NCBI GenBank assembly: GCA_014584575.1
Contig: JACTMP010000030.1
Location: 1-63,502, forward strand
Length of the DNA: 63,502 nucleotides
DNA from: Chloroflexota bacterium
Lineage (GTDB): Bacteria; Chloroflexota; Anaerolineae; Promineifilales; Promineifilaceae
Direction of reading: 5' to 3'
A program made the translations under genes and the position numbers. Under the pieces are notes generated by a model. It searched no databases. It had not been told where the DNA came from and saw only the letters and a list, made by a program, of their open reading frames with translations. Below are positions 40,038-49,359 of the stretch, one piece after another. Numbering within the stretch: position 1 is the stretch's first letter; the number at the start of each line of letters is the position of its first letter.

Positions 40038-42422
40038 ATGTCATATGATATTCGGAAAGTAGCTGTGATTGGGGCGGGCACGATGGGCGGCGGCATTGCC
40101 GCCCACCTGGCAAACATCGGGATTCCGGTAGTCTTGCTAGACATCGTACCGCCCGATTTGAGCGAGGCGGAGCAGGGCAACCGCAAGGCCCGCAACCGCA
40201 TCGTGCAGGCGTTGTATGACCGGATGGCCAAGGCCAAACCGGCCAACCTGGCCCGCGCCGACCGCGCCGACCTGATCACTCTGGGCAACCTGGAAGATGA
40301 TTTTGACCAGATCGCCGATTGTGACTGGGTCGTGGAGGTGATCATCGAGCAGTTAGCGCCCAAGCAGGCGCTGATGGAACGCATTGAAGCGGTGCGTAAA
40401 CCGGGCAGCATTGTCAGCAGCAATACGTCGGGCATCCCGATCAGCCAGATTGCCGACGGCCGTAGCGACGAATTCCGTGCCCACTTCCTGGGTGCCCACT
40501 TCTTCAACCCACCCCGCTACCTGAAACTGCTGGAAATCATCCCCACCGTCGACACCAGCAAAGCGGTGCTGGACTTTATGGTACAGTTTGGTAGCCAGGT
40601 GTTGGGCAAAGGGGTCGTCGTCTGCAAAGACACGCCCAACTTCATTGCCAACCGCTTCATCGCCATCGTCGGCTCCTACGTCAGTGAATACGCCCTGGAG
40701 AACGGGTACACCATCGCCGAAGTAGACGCCATCACCGGCCCGGTGGTCGGCCATCCCAAGACCGCCACCTACCGCCTGACCGACCTGGTAGGGCTGGATG
40801 TGATGATGCACGTCAACAGCAACCTCTACCCGGCCATCCCCCACGACAATTACCGCGAAGTCCTCAAGTCGCCCAAAACCAATGCCCTCAACGCGCAAAT
40901 GGCCGAACGGAAATGGCTGGGCAACAAGACCGGGCAGGGCTTCTACAAAACGGTGACGGCCGGTGGGCAGCGCGAATTCCATACCCTGAACCCGGAGACG
41001 CTAGAATACTTCAATCCACCCAGCGTGCGCTTTGATTCCATTGGTGCGGTGCGCAAGATTGAAGATTTGGGCGAGCGGCTGCGCAAACTGCTGGAAATGG
41101 ACGACCGCGCCGCCCAATTTATCCGCGCCACCACCTATTACGCCCTGGCCTATGCCGCTTATGTGACCCCAGAAATTGCCTACAACATTGTGGATGTGGA
41201 CAACGCCAATAAGTGGGGTTTTGCCCACGAAGCCGGGCCGTTTGAGATGTGGGATATGCTTGGGGTGCGGGACACGGCCGTGAAAATGCAGGCCGCCGGT
41301 TACGAAGTGGCCGACTGGGTACAGGAGATGCTGGATAGTGGGCATGAGCGTTTTTATGCGGACGGGCAATACTACGACTTCCACACCGGCGCATACGTGG
41401 CCTTGCCCAAAGACGAAAAGCATATTACCGTCGCCAGCTTGCTAAAGAATGAGACGTTGCTGGCTCAAAACGGCAGCGCCCGCCTGCATGACATGGGTGA
41501 TGGCGTCTTGCTCTACGAATTCAACGCCAAGATGAACGCCATTGACGCCGACCTGGTGGCCATGGGCAATACCGCCCTGGATCGCCTGAATACCGACTTT
41601 GACGCGATGGTCATGGGCAACAACGGCGACAACTTCTGCGTGGGCGCCAACATCGCTATGGTAGGTATTGCCGCCGGGCAGGGCATGTGGGACACGCTGG
41701 ATCAATCCATCAAAGAGCTGCAAACCCTCACCTTTAACCTGCGCCACGCCCCCAAACCGGTGGTGACTGCCCCGCACCAGATGGCGCTGGGTGGTGGGGC
41801 AGAGATGACGATGGCCGGCTGGACGGCCGTGGCCGACCACGAATCCTACATCGGCCTGGTCGAAGTGGGCGTGGGTCTCATCCCCGCCGGCGGCGGCTGC
41901 AAAGAATTGGTGCGCCGCAAAATCAACCCGGTGATGAAGAGCGCCAACGCCGATGTGCTGCCCGCCATGCAGGAAATCTTCCAAAACATCGCCACCGCCA
42001 AAGTGGGCACAAGTGCCTGGGAAGCGCGCGAACTCGGTTTCCTCACCGACCAGGACGCGATTGTGATGAACAGCGACCACCGCTTAGCCAGAGCCAAACA
42101 AAAGGCGCGGCAACTGGCGGACACCGGGGCACGGCCACCGGAAGTGGAGAAAATCTACGCCGCCGGCCGGGACACCCTCTACGCACTCTACCTGGGCATC
42201 CGCAGCTTTGAATGGGGCAAATACGCCAGCGCCCACGACGCCCTCATCAGCCGCAAACTGGCTTACGTGTTATGCGGCGGCGACCTGAGCGAACCGGCCT
42301 GGGTAGACCCCTGGTACATCCTCGACCTGGAGCGGCAGATGTTCATCGAACTGCTGCACGAAGAACAAACCCGCGAGCGCATTATGCACATGTTACAGAC
42401 GGGGAAGCCGTTGCGGAACTAA
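40038..42422 (+). CDS. 3-hydroxyacyl-CoA dehydrogenase / enoyl-CoA hydratase fusion (FadN/FadJ type)
   Basis: 794 residues. The N-terminal NAD-binding domain (VAVIGAGTMGGGIAAHLANIGIPVVLLD) and C-terminal dehydrogenase domains (GAHFFNPPRYLKLLEIIPT, GKGVVVCKDTPNFIANRF, GPVVGHPKTATYRLTDLVGLDV) form the first two-thirds. A crotonase domain follows (DAMVMGNNGDNFCVGANIAMV, MALGGGAEMTMAGWTAVAD, LVEVGVGLIPAGGGCKELVRR) with its two catalytic Glu positions. Domain order is dehydrogenase then hydratase, as in FadN of Firmicutes and opposite to FadB/FadJ. It hydrates enoyl-CoA and oxidises the hydroxyacyl-CoA. GAAGGAGA precedes the ATG. Confidence 0.93.
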   Translation: MSYDIRKVAVIGAGTMGGGIAAHLANIGIPVVLLDIVPPDLSEAEQGNRKARNRIVQALYDRMAKAKPANLARADRADLITLGNLEDDFDQIADCDWVVEVIIEQLAPKQALMERIEAVRKPGSIVSSNTSGIPISQIADGRSDEFRAHFLGAHFFNPPRYLKLLEIIPTVDTSKAVLDFMVQFGSQVLGKGVVVCKDTPNFIANRFIAIVGSYVSEYALENGYTIAEVDAITGPVVGHPKTATYRLTDLVGLDVMMHVNSNLYPAIPHDNYREVLKSPKTNALNAQMAERKWLGNKTGQGFYKTVTAGGQREFHTLNPETLEYFNPPSVRFDSIGAVRKIEDLGERLRKLLEMDDRAAQFIRATTYYALAYAAYVTPEIAYNIVDVDNANKWGFAHEAGPFEMWDMLGVRDTAVKMQAAGYEVADWVQEMLDSGHERFYADGQYYDFHTGAYVALPKDEKHITVASLLKNETLLAQNGSARLHDMGDGVLLYEFNAKMNAIDADLVAMGNTALDRLNTDFDAMVMGNNGDNFCVGANIAMVGIAAGQGMWDTLDQSIKELQTLTFNLRHAPKPVVTAPHQMALGGGAEMTMAGWTAVADHESYIGLVEVGVGLIPAGGGCKELVRRKINPVMKSANADVLPAMQEIFQNIATAKVGTSAWEARELGFLTDQDAIVMNSDHRLARAKQKARQLADTGARPPEVEKIYAAGRDTLYALYLGIRSFEWGKYASAHDALISRKLAYVLCGGDLSEPAWVDPWYILDLERQMFIELLHEEQTRERIMHMLQTGKPLRN

Positions 42423-42484
42423 GTGGGACTGAGAGATAGAGAGATTGGGAGACTTTGTTTCCTAATCTTCAAAAGGAACGGGCA

Positions 42485-42757
42485 ATGGCAACAAAAGAAA
42501 TCGCTTCCGAGCTGACTTTGGATGAGGTATTAGAAATCGTTCAGGGGTGGCCGCAAACGCGGCGCGTCAAATTGTTGCAAAAGGTGGCTGAAACGTTCGT
42601 TGTTGATGCTCCTCTCACGACAAAGGTGGCTGAAACTTCTGAATTTTCCGCTTCGCTTGAGGACATATGGTCATTTTTGCCACCAGATATGCCTCAGTGG
42701 AGCGATGAAGAAATGGATGCCATGAAGATGGAATGGCGTGTGGAGAAATACGGCTAA
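42485..42757 (+). CDS. Putative antitoxin of a PIN-domain pair
   Basis: 90 residues, acidic, no membrane segment: ELTLDEVLEIVQGWPQTRRVKLLQKVAETF then a flexible part and SFLPPDMPQWSDEEMDAMKMEWRVEKYG. The N-terminal helices could bind DNA or dimerise; the C-terminal segment with Trp and acidic residues is the sort that wraps a PIN toxin. It ends directly where the PIN gene begins. AAAGGAAC precedes the ATG at 42485. A short AGATTGGGAG-word repeat (42430-42466) lies upstream. Confidence 0.6.
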   Translation: MATKEIASELTLDEVLEIVQGWPQTRRVKLLQKVAETFVVDAPLTTKVAETSEFSASLEDIWSFLPPDMPQWSDEEMDAMKMEWRVEKYG

Positions 42758-43174
42758 ATGAAGGTCTTAATGGACACGAATATCGTGCTAGATGTGATGC
42801 TCAAACGGCCGCAATGGTTCAAGGACTCTTGGGCTGTGTGGCAGGCGCATGAAAAAGGCGCCATCACAGGTTGTATTTCTGCCACCTCAATCACAGACAT
42901 CTTCTACCTGGTTGCCCGCGCTACCAACGAGACTGCTGCCAGAAAGGTAGTCAAGTTATGCCTGAATAGTCTGGAAATACTGCCAGTGACCAAACAGACC
43001 TTAATCCTGGCAGATAGTCTGACCGGTCGTGATTTTGAAGACAACGTCCAGATTGCCTGTGTGCAGGAAAATCAAGTTGATGCCATTGTTACCAGAGACA
43101 TCCAGGGTTTTAAGCAGGCGGGTGTGCCTGTATACACCCCGGCAAAATTGTCAAGAACTTTGAGGAGAAAATAA
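42758..43174 (+). CDS. PIN-domain (VapC-like) ribonuclease toxin
   Basis: 138 residues. PIN-domain acidic residues are in place: [13 protein letters not shown] (first Asp), SITDIFYL, and [29 protein letters not shown] with the later Asp ligands. VapC-type toxins are Mg-dependent RNases, often cutting tRNA or rRNA, held by the protein encoded upstream. The start codon directly follows the antitoxin stop, and the thiolase gene starts 2 nt after its own stop, with the thiolase ribosome site (GAGGAGA) inside this gene. It has therefore become part of the beta-oxidation transcript. Confidence 0.85.
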   Translation: MKVLMDTNIVLDVMLKRPQWFKDSWAVWQAHEKGAITGCISATSITDIFYLVARATNETAARKVVKLCLNSLEILPVTKQTLILADSLTGRDFEDNVQIACVQENQVDAIVTRDIQGFKQAGVPVYTPAKLSRTLRRK

Positions 43175-43175
43175 G

Positions 43176-44345
43176 ATGACACGAGAAGCAGTAATTGTAG
43201 CGGCCAGCCGCACGGCCGTAGGCAAAGCCAAACGGGGCACCACCCGCAGTTGGCGGTCGGATGAGATGGCCGCAGCCGTCATCCGCGAGGCGCTGCGCCA
43301 GGCGGAAGGGCTGGACCCGCAGGAAGTGGATGATGTGATTATTGGCTGCGCCATGCCGGAAGGGGCGCAGGGGTTGAACTTTGGCCGTACCATTGCCTTG
43401 CGCGCCGGGCTGCCCAGCGACGTACCCGGCATGACGGTCAACCGCTTTTGCTCCAGCGGTTTGCAAACGATCGCTCTGGCTGCCGAACGCATCATCGCCA
43501 ACGGCGCGGACGTGATCATTGCCGGCGGCGCGGAGACGATGAGCCTGGTGCCCATGACCGGTTTTCGCGTCAACCCCAACCCTTACATGGTGGAAAATCA
43601 ACCCGAAGTGTATATGGGCATGGGGCTGACGGCCGAGCGCGTCGCCGATGAGTTTGAAGTCAGCCGCCAGGCGCAGGATGAATATGCGCTGCGCAGCCAC
43701 CAACGGGCCGCCGCCGCTTATGCGCGGGACGCTTTCAAAGAGGAAATCCTGCCGGTGGAGATGGAAGAGGTAACGCCCAACTCACGCCGTACCATTGTGC
43801 TGGACAGAGACGAACATGTGCGCCCGGACACTACGCTGGAAGGGCTGGCGAAGCTGAAGCCCGTCTTCATGCAAGGCGGCACCGTCACCGCCGGGAACGC
43901 CTCGCCGCTGAGTGATGGCGCGGCGGCAGTGATTGTGATGGAGCGGCAAAAGGCGGAAGCGTTGGGGCTACGGCCGTTGGTGCGTTTTGTAGGCTTTAAC
44001 GTGGGCGGCGTGCGACCAGAGATTATGGGTGTGGGGCCGATCACGGCCGTGCCCCGCCTCCTGAAACGCACCGGCATGGCCCTTTCTGACATTGACCTGA
44101 TCGAACTGAACGAGGCATTTGCTTCCCAGGCCGTGGCCGTCATTCGTGAACTGGGTTTTGACGAAGAGAAGACCAACGTCAACGGCGGCGCCATTGCGCT
44201 GGGCCACCCGTTGGGCGCCACCGGGGCCAAGTTGACGGTACAAATCATCCACGAAATGAAACGCCGCCAGTCCCAGTTTGGCATGGTCACGATGTGCATT
44301 GGCGGCGGCATGGGTGCGGCCGGCATCTTTGAGAATTTGAATTAG
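43176..44345 (+). CDS. fadA: Acetyl-CoA acyltransferase (beta-ketothiolase)
   Basis: 389 residues, complete. Motifs: [21 protein letters not shown] (acyl-accepting Cys about residue 90), [58 protein letters not shown] (catalytic His) and [17 protein letters not shown] (second Cys). It releases acetyl-CoA in the last step of beta-oxidation. It belongs with the two acyl-CoA dehydrogenases and the FadN-like fusion upstream, from which it is now separated by the toxin pair. Confidence 0.95.
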   Translation: MTREAVIVAASRTAVGKAKRGTTRSWRSDEMAAAVIREALRQAEGLDPQEVDDVIIGCAMPEGAQGLNFGRTIALRAGLPSDVPGMTVNRFCSSGLQTIALAAERIIANGADVIIAGGAETMSLVPMTGFRVNPNPYMVENQPEVYMGMGLTAERVADEFEVSRQAQDEYALRSHQRAAAAYARDAFKEEILPVEMEEVTPNSRRTIVLDRDEHVRPDTTLEGLAKLKPVFMQGGTVTAGNASPLSDGAAAVIVMERQKAEALGLRPLVRFVGFNVGGVRPEIMGVGPITAVPRLLKRTGMALSDIDLIELNEAFASQAVAVIRELGFDEEKTNVNGGAIALGHPLGATGAKLTVQIIHEMKRRQSQFGMVTMCIGGGMGAAGIFENLN

Positions 44346-44395
44346 TACTGGGCCAGGCTGATCGGAAAGTCTGGTTACGGCCGTGCCCCTTCATC

Positions 44396-47300
44396 TCAGG
44401 GTTTGGCCAGCATGGGTAAAAACTGGCGATAAGCAATCAGGATGGAAATGATCGCCTGGTTGTTTTGCTGTTCCACTTCCGTCGTGGCCGCATTAAGAGA
44501 AACGGGCAGGTTAATGGTTTGCCAGAAGGGAATGGCGGCATCCACGGTGGCGGTGACCACGATGGTGGCGGGCGCAGCTTCGGTTGCCAGATCACCCACA
44601 TCCCAGGTTAACGTATTTGCCCCCACCGTCGGCGTGACGTTGGCGGAGACAAAGGTGAGTGCATCCGGCCAGGTGAGCGCCAGCTCGGCCGCGGTGGAGG
44701 GGACACGGCCGTTGTTGCCATATTCCAGCGTCAACACCACCGTCTCACCGGGCAGCGCCGACCCCGGCCCCACACCCCACACCCAGGTGTCCGGGTAAGA
44801 TGACCCCAAGGTCACATCATCAATGGCCGCCTGCACACGCGGGTCACCGCTCACCTGCGTCAGCCGGAAATCCACCGTCACCGTCTGCCCGGCCCAGGGG
44901 GACAGATCGGCCCAATAATGCGCCCAGGCTGCGCCACCGGTGGGGAGGGGCACGGCCGTTGTCGTCACCCCGTCACTCACCAGCAGTTCCAACCCAGAAG
45001 CATCACCGGGTATATTTCTGAATTGGCGGGCCATGAAAGATAATGTCGGATGCGTCATATCACCCGGAATGGCTATAGTCTGGTTCAGTTGCGCTACTTC
45101 CGAGGTGGAACTGGCAGAACTTGTCCGGTAACTAACACCCTCCAAGGCCCCATTCGCCCACAGCAAATGCACCACATCAGATTTGTCAATAGCAATAGCA
45201 GGTTGGCGATGAGGATACTCTGTATTTAGCGTGAAGGGCATTACCCAGCCCGTGTCAGGAGTCCACAACCGGTAATACACGCCAGCGTTAGCTCCTGATC
45301 TATCAATGTTGATCAGATGCAGATTTCCGTTGCTGTCCGACGCGACATCTATAACAGCATGGCTCTGCGGCAGACTCTCTGGGGTTGACCAATGTCCAAG
45401 TGGAGAACGAAAGGCATGGTTTGTTGCATAGTTGGCATGCCAAAAAACATGAATCGTGTTGTTCTCCGATACAACAATATGATAAGGTTCAGGTACAAAG
45501 TAGTTATTATCTGGGAATAACATCTCCTTGTTTCCCCATACTCCATTTGCGTAACGAACCTGAAAAAAAAGTTTGTGCCGATTATAATAGGTGTTTAATT
45601 CTTCCATCCAGAAAAAAGCGAGGTCGCCATTGGGGGACATCGCCATGGCCCCCCCTTCGGAATAGGGTGTACTTAGCTCGATGTATGGTTGCCAGGAACC
45701 ATTAGCAGATCTTTCCAGATAGATGACTTCTGAGATACCGGCCAATACCATTAAATGGACTCTGCCATGCTCATCAACGATCACGTTGCGCGGGAACCCT
45801 GCCGGAGCCGGAACAAGCTGCGATGTTGTCCAATTACCGGAAGCAAGACGTCGCCGATAATAGATGCGGCCACTATCTTCTTCTTCGCGCCAGACTACAT
45901 GAATGTTATCAAACTTATCAACTGTAATGACTGGTGGAATGTAGTTTGATGAATTTGAGAGTATAAAGGGCGGCGACCAGTTCCCATCCACTGTCCGGTT
46001 TACATAATAGTATTTTTCCACCTCGCTAAGTAATGCGCCTGACCAAACTACATGCAAAACGCCATTACTATCTGTCACCATGCTAGAACTGGCATAATCG
46101 GCCCAGGTCCAATCATCGGCATCTGAAAGACAAGGAAAAGGGCACTCTTGCCCCATCAGCACCGCAGCTTGCCCGGTGTGGCGGGGGTTGGTCACGGCCG
46201 TGACCTCCCCGCTCGTTGTCCAGTTTGTCAATGGGGATACCGCTTCAAAACCGCCATTCAGGAGAACATTGTTAGCCGGTGGCAGGTAAATGTGCGCCAA
46301 ATTCTCCATATTCAGGCTGGTGGAGGCCAGGTCGCCATACCCGGAACGGTTGACATCCAGCGTGTGGCTACCTTCCGTCTTCAGCCGTGAAAAGAAGTCG
46401 CCGTTATCATCCGTGATGGCTACGTTTAACGGCAGTGGGCTGATCGTCAACGGCGCTTGCGCCAGGGGCGCGCCCCGATTGTCGGTCAGTTTGCCCTCTA
46501 GCGCCCAGGTGTAAAACGTGGTGGTGGGGTTGTCCGTCGTGGGCCACACCTCATAGTTAAAGGCATTGTCACGGGCACGGGCACGGAAAGATACGGCCGT
46601 ACCGGGCACGGCCGTATACAGTGCCGATGTGGTTGTCACCCCCGTCTGCCAATCCACCCAGGGGCCGCCCGCTCCCACCCGATACTGCACATCATATGCT
46701 CCTATTCCTGCCCCCCATTGCTGGTCAACACCCGACCACCGAACATAAAAGTCAGCCGCCTGTGAATAAGTGGGGATGCTCTCCAATTCTGTCAGTGGAG
46801 GAGTGACATCCATCGTTTGCCAGTCTGGATGCCATTCCACACCGGCCTGGTCCAGATTATGGGCATCACCGATGGATAGGTCATAACTACGAGCATAAGC
46901 CCATTCCCAATACCAGTTCCCCTGGTATAGGATAAATTTTATCGAGGTGAAGGTAATTTCACGGCCGTCTGGCGACCAACCACGCGCCCAGGCATCTTGC
47001 TCCACATGGAAAGGCGGATCGTACAATATATGCTGGTTTGAACCATCCGCGTTCATCAACCAAAGCTCCAGCCAGCCGTCCCCATCCTGGTCGCCGCTGT
47101 AAGCAATCTGGCTGCCATCCGGTGACCAGGCCGGGTACACACTGGGCTGATTGGAAAGCCGGGTTACGGCCGTGCCGTCGCTGTTCATCACATAAATGTA
47201 AGGCGTCCCCGTCCGCGCCGACGTAAAGGCAATCTGGCTGCCATCCGGCGACCAGGTTGGTTCGCCATCATAACTGCCATGCGCCGTCAACCGCTGCTCG

Positions 47301-47827
47301 TTCAAACCATTGGCATCCATCACATAAACCTCAGCCTGCCCATCCCGGTAAGACTGAAAAGCGATCTGGCTGCCATCCGGCGACCAGACCGGGTTCACAT
47401 CGTGCGCTCCATTGTGCGTTAACTGTTGCAAGTCGGCCCCGACAATATTCATCACATAGATTTCGTAATCCCCGTCCCGATTCGAGCTAAACACGATGTG
47501 GGTAGCGCCCCGATTGTAACGGGGGTGCATATCGGAACTGCCATGATTCGTCAATCGGTAAGGCGGCTGGCTGCTGTAAATTTCCCAATTGCCGTCACGA
47601 TACGATTGAAAAACACCTTTACTCCAATCCGGGGGGTAAAGAATGGCCTGACCTGCCTCTTGATCTGCCTCCTCTGTGGGCAGATGGGGCAACAGGGTGC
47701 GTTCATCTGGGGCCGGTGGCGCGACAGGTTGTTGGGCGGTCACGGCCGTACCCAAACGCAACACGGCCGTGAGCAACCCCACCATCATAATCAATACAAA
47801 AAAACGACGAAACTGGCTGGGAAACAT
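44396..47827 (-). CDS. Large secreted TolB-propeller/DUF11-type protein
   Basis: 1143 residues from the ATG at 47827, set by AGGGAGGAAA. Order: signal peptide (about 1-30), TolB-like propeller with repeated VWSPDGSQIAFQSYRDG blades (about 60-330), an Ig-like segment (TPPLTELESIP onward), a carboxypeptidase-regulatory-like fold (LTDNRGAPLAQAPLTI), a second propeller-like region of sialidase-type repeats (SNGVLHVVWSG, FDNIHVVWREE, NNTIHVFWHA), a jelly-roll, and a DUF11-like repeat (GETVVLTLEYGNNGRVPSTAAELALTWPDAL). It ends in RQFLPMLAKP, like the YLPLVLK-type tails seen on secreted Chloroflexota proteins. Probably a surface adhesin or binding protein. Confidence 0.8.
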   Translation of the reverse strand: MFPSQFRRFFVLIMMVGLLTAVLRLGTAVTAQQPVAPPAPDERTLLPHLPTEEADQEAGQAILYPPDWSKGVFQSYRDGNWEIYSSQPPYRLTNHGSSDMHPRYNRGATHIVFSSNRDGDYEIYVMNIVGADLQQLTHNGAHDVNPVWSPDGSQIAFQSYRDGQAEVYVMDANGLNEQRLTAHGSYDGEPTWSPDGSQIAFTSARTGTPYIYVMNSDGTAVTRLSNQPSVYPAWSPDGSQIAYSGDQDGDGWLELWLMNADGSNQHILYDPPFHVEQDAWARGWSPDGREITFTSIKFILYQGNWYWEWAYARSYDLSIGDAHNLDQAGVEWHPDWQTMDVTPPLTELESIPTYSQAADFYVRWSGVDQQWGAGIGAYDVQYRVGAGGPWVDWQTGVTTTSALYTAVPGTAVSFRARARDNAFNYEVWPTTDNPTTTFYTWALEGKLTDNRGAPLAQAPLTISPLPLNVAITDDNGDFFSRLKTEGSHTLDVNRSGYGDLASTSLNMENLAHIYLPPANNVLLNGGFEAVSPLTNWTTSGEVTAVTNPRHTGQAAVLMGQECPFPCLSDADDWTWADYASSSMVTDSNGVLHVVWSGALLSEVEKYYYVNRTVDGNWSPPFILSNSSNYIPPVITVDKFDNIHVVWREEEDSGRIYYRRRLASGNWTTSQLVPAPAGFPRNVIVDEHGRVHLMVLAGISEVIYLERSANGSWQPYIELSTPYSEGGAMAMSPNGDLAFFWMEELNTYYNRHKLFFQVRYANGVWGNKEMLFPDNNYFVPEPYHIVVSENNTIHVFWHANYATNHAFRSPLGHWSTPESLPQSHAVIDVASDSNGNLHLINIDRSGANAGVYYRLWTPDTGWVMPFTLNTEYPHRQPAIAIDKSDVVHLLWANGALEGVSYRTSSASSTSEVAQLNQTIAIPGDMTHPTLSFMARQFRNIPGDASGLELLVSDGVTTTAVPLPTGGAAWAHYWADLSPWAGQTVTVDFRLTQVSGDPRVQAAIDDVTLGSSYPDTWVWGVGPGSALPGETVVLTLEYGNNGRVPSTAAELALTWPDALTFVSANVTPTVGANTLTWDVGDLATEAAPATIVVTATVDAAIPFWQTINLPVSLNAATTEVEQQNNQAIISILIAYRQFLPMLAKP

Positions 47828-48148
47828 GGTTTCCTCCCTGAAATAGAGGTATGCAGAAACGGCCGTCACACACCGACAGACTGCGCCAATTTCCATACCT
47901 TATTATTAAAATAAACTGTTTTCCCTTTTAGAAATGTTAATTTCTGAGAGCAGCCCCACCAGGGCGTTATTGTTTCTCCCCACAATCAACGCGACGGTTA
48001 CTTTTCCCAGAACACAAAATAATCTCACGGGTATAATTGTATCCAATTTGTTACCCGTGCAAAAAGAGCAAGTGGCAGGTAGCAGGTGATTACCTGCAAC
48101 TTGCAACCTGCTACCATCTATCGCTTTACTGCCAAAAGGAACTCTCTT
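47828..48148. promoter_or_regulatory. Divergent promoter region with palindrome
   Basis: No gene is seen. CACGGGTA and TACCCGTG (48026-48033, 48052-48059) form an 8-bp inverted repeat that overlaps a TATAAT (48032-48037) reading toward the P1 peptidase. From 48065, GGCAGGTAGCAGGT words and their complements (ACCTGC, AACCTGCTACC) make a foldback repeat related to that at 17.1-17.2 kb. Confidence 0.45.
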
Positions 48149-49240
48149 ATGATCCGTACCCGCTTACGTGACCTGGGCATCACCATCGGCCGTTTCCCCA
48201 CCGGCCCCCACAACGCCATCACCGATGTACCTGGCGTTCTGGTCGGCCACTGCACCCTCATCCACGATGAACCCCACATAGCCCGCACCGGCGTCACCAT
48301 GATTGTGCCCCACATGGGCAACATCTGGGACGACTACGCCTTTGCCGCCTACCACTCCTTCAACGGCAACGGCGAACTCACCGGCATCCCCTGGCTGGAA
48401 GAGTCGGGGATGCTCGGCTCGCCCATCGGCCTTACCAATACCCACCAGGTAGGCATCGTGCGGGACACGCTGGTGAAGGTGAGCGTGGAAGAAGGATACA
48501 CGCGCAGCTTTTTGCTGCCGGTGGTGGCCGAAACCTACGACGGCTGGCTCAACGACATCAACGCCTTTCACGTCACCGAAGAACACGTGCGCGCCGCCCT
48601 GGCCGACGCCAAAGGCGGCCCTGTCGCCGAAGGCAACGTCGGCGGCGGCACGGGAATGATCTGCCATGATTTCAAAGGGGGCATTGGCACCGCCTCACGG
48701 GTGGTGGAAATGGAAGAAGGGGAATACACCATCGGCGTGTTGGTGCAGGCGAACTATGGCGACCGCGCCTTGTTCCGGGTGGATGGCGTGCCGGTGGGGC
48801 AGATGATTGACTACGGCCGTGTCCCCAACCCCTTCTCCCACGAACCCCCCGTCAATAGCTCCATCATCATCATCATCGCCACCGACGCGCCGCTGCTGCC
48901 GGTGCAGTGCAAACGGCTGGCGCAGCGGGCCACCGTCGGCCTGGCGCGCATGGGTGGCACCGGCTATAACGGCAGTGGCGACATCTTCCTGGCCTTCGCC
49001 ACCGGCAACCACCTGCCTTCGCAAGGCACCACCTTCCTGCGCCACATCCGCATGATCCCCCACCGCCACCTGAACGATCTGTTCGACGCCACCGCCGAAG
49101 CCACCGAAGAAGCCATCCTCAACTGCCTGTGCATGGCCGAGACGATGGTGGGCAAACACGGCCGTACCGTCCACGCCCTCCCCCTTGATGAATTGCAGAC
49201 CATCATGGCCGCTTATAGGAGAGATGGGGTGAGCAGGTGA
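48149..49240 (+). CDS. P1-family (DmpA/BapA-type) aminopeptidase
   Basis: 363 residues from the ATG at 48149 (AAGGAAC upstream). It is a self-cleaving N-terminal nucleophile enzyme: PTGPHNAITDVPGVLVGHCTL, EGNVGGGTGMICHDFKGGIGTASR and PVNSSIIIIIATDAPLLPVQCKRLA. By alignment with DmpA the nucleophile is Ser238, and the preceding residue is Ser rather than the Gly of DmpA. These enzymes release N-terminal D-, L- or beta-amino acids from amides and short peptides. The following hydrolase and demethylating oxygenase genes suggest a catabolic cluster for a small amide or peptide-like compound. Confidence 0.9.
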   Translation: MIRTRLRDLGITIGRFPTGPHNAITDVPGVLVGHCTLIHDEPHIARTGVTMIVPHMGNIWDDYAFAAYHSFNGNGELTGIPWLEESGMLGSPIGLTNTHQVGIVRDTLVKVSVEEGYTRSFLLPVVAETYDGWLNDINAFHVTEEHVRAALADAKGGPVAEGNVGGGTGMICHDFKGGIGTASRVVEMEEGEYTIGVLVQANYGDRALFRVDGVPVGQMIDYGRVPNPFSHEPPVNSSIIIIIATDAPLLPVQCKRLAQRATVGLARMGGTGYNGSGDIFLAFATGNHLPSQGTTFLRHIRMIPHRHLNDLFDATAEATEEAILNCLCMAETMVGKHGRTVHALPLDELQTIMAAYRRDGVSR

Positions 49241-49264
49241 GGGGGTGAAGGGGTGATAAAGTGA

Positions 49265-49357
49265 TCCTCAATCTCCTAATCTCTCAATCTCCAATCTCCC
49301 AATTACCCAATCTCCCAATTACCCAATTACTCAATTACTCAATTACTCAATTACCCA
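49265..49357 (+). repeat. CAATTACT/CAATCTCC word array
   Basis: Eleven or more 8-9-nt words (AATCTCCT, AATCTCTC, AATCTCC, AATCTCCC, AATTACCC, AATTACTC) run in one orientation to 3 nt before the next ATG. Here the array is not folded back; it resembles tandem expansion. Confidence 0.75.
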
Positions 49358-49359
49358 TT

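Noticed and set aside
40353..40982. 209-codon minus-strand frame and similar long antisense frames over the FadN-like, thiolase and hydrolase genes
   Set aside because: They are reverse-frame shadows of strongly conserved enzymes and show skewed His/Val/Gly composition.
49265..49357. N-terminal extension of the CocE-type hydrolase through the CAATTACT array
   Set aside because: The extension translates to low-complexity repeats and the hydrolase homology starts right after the ATG at 49360.
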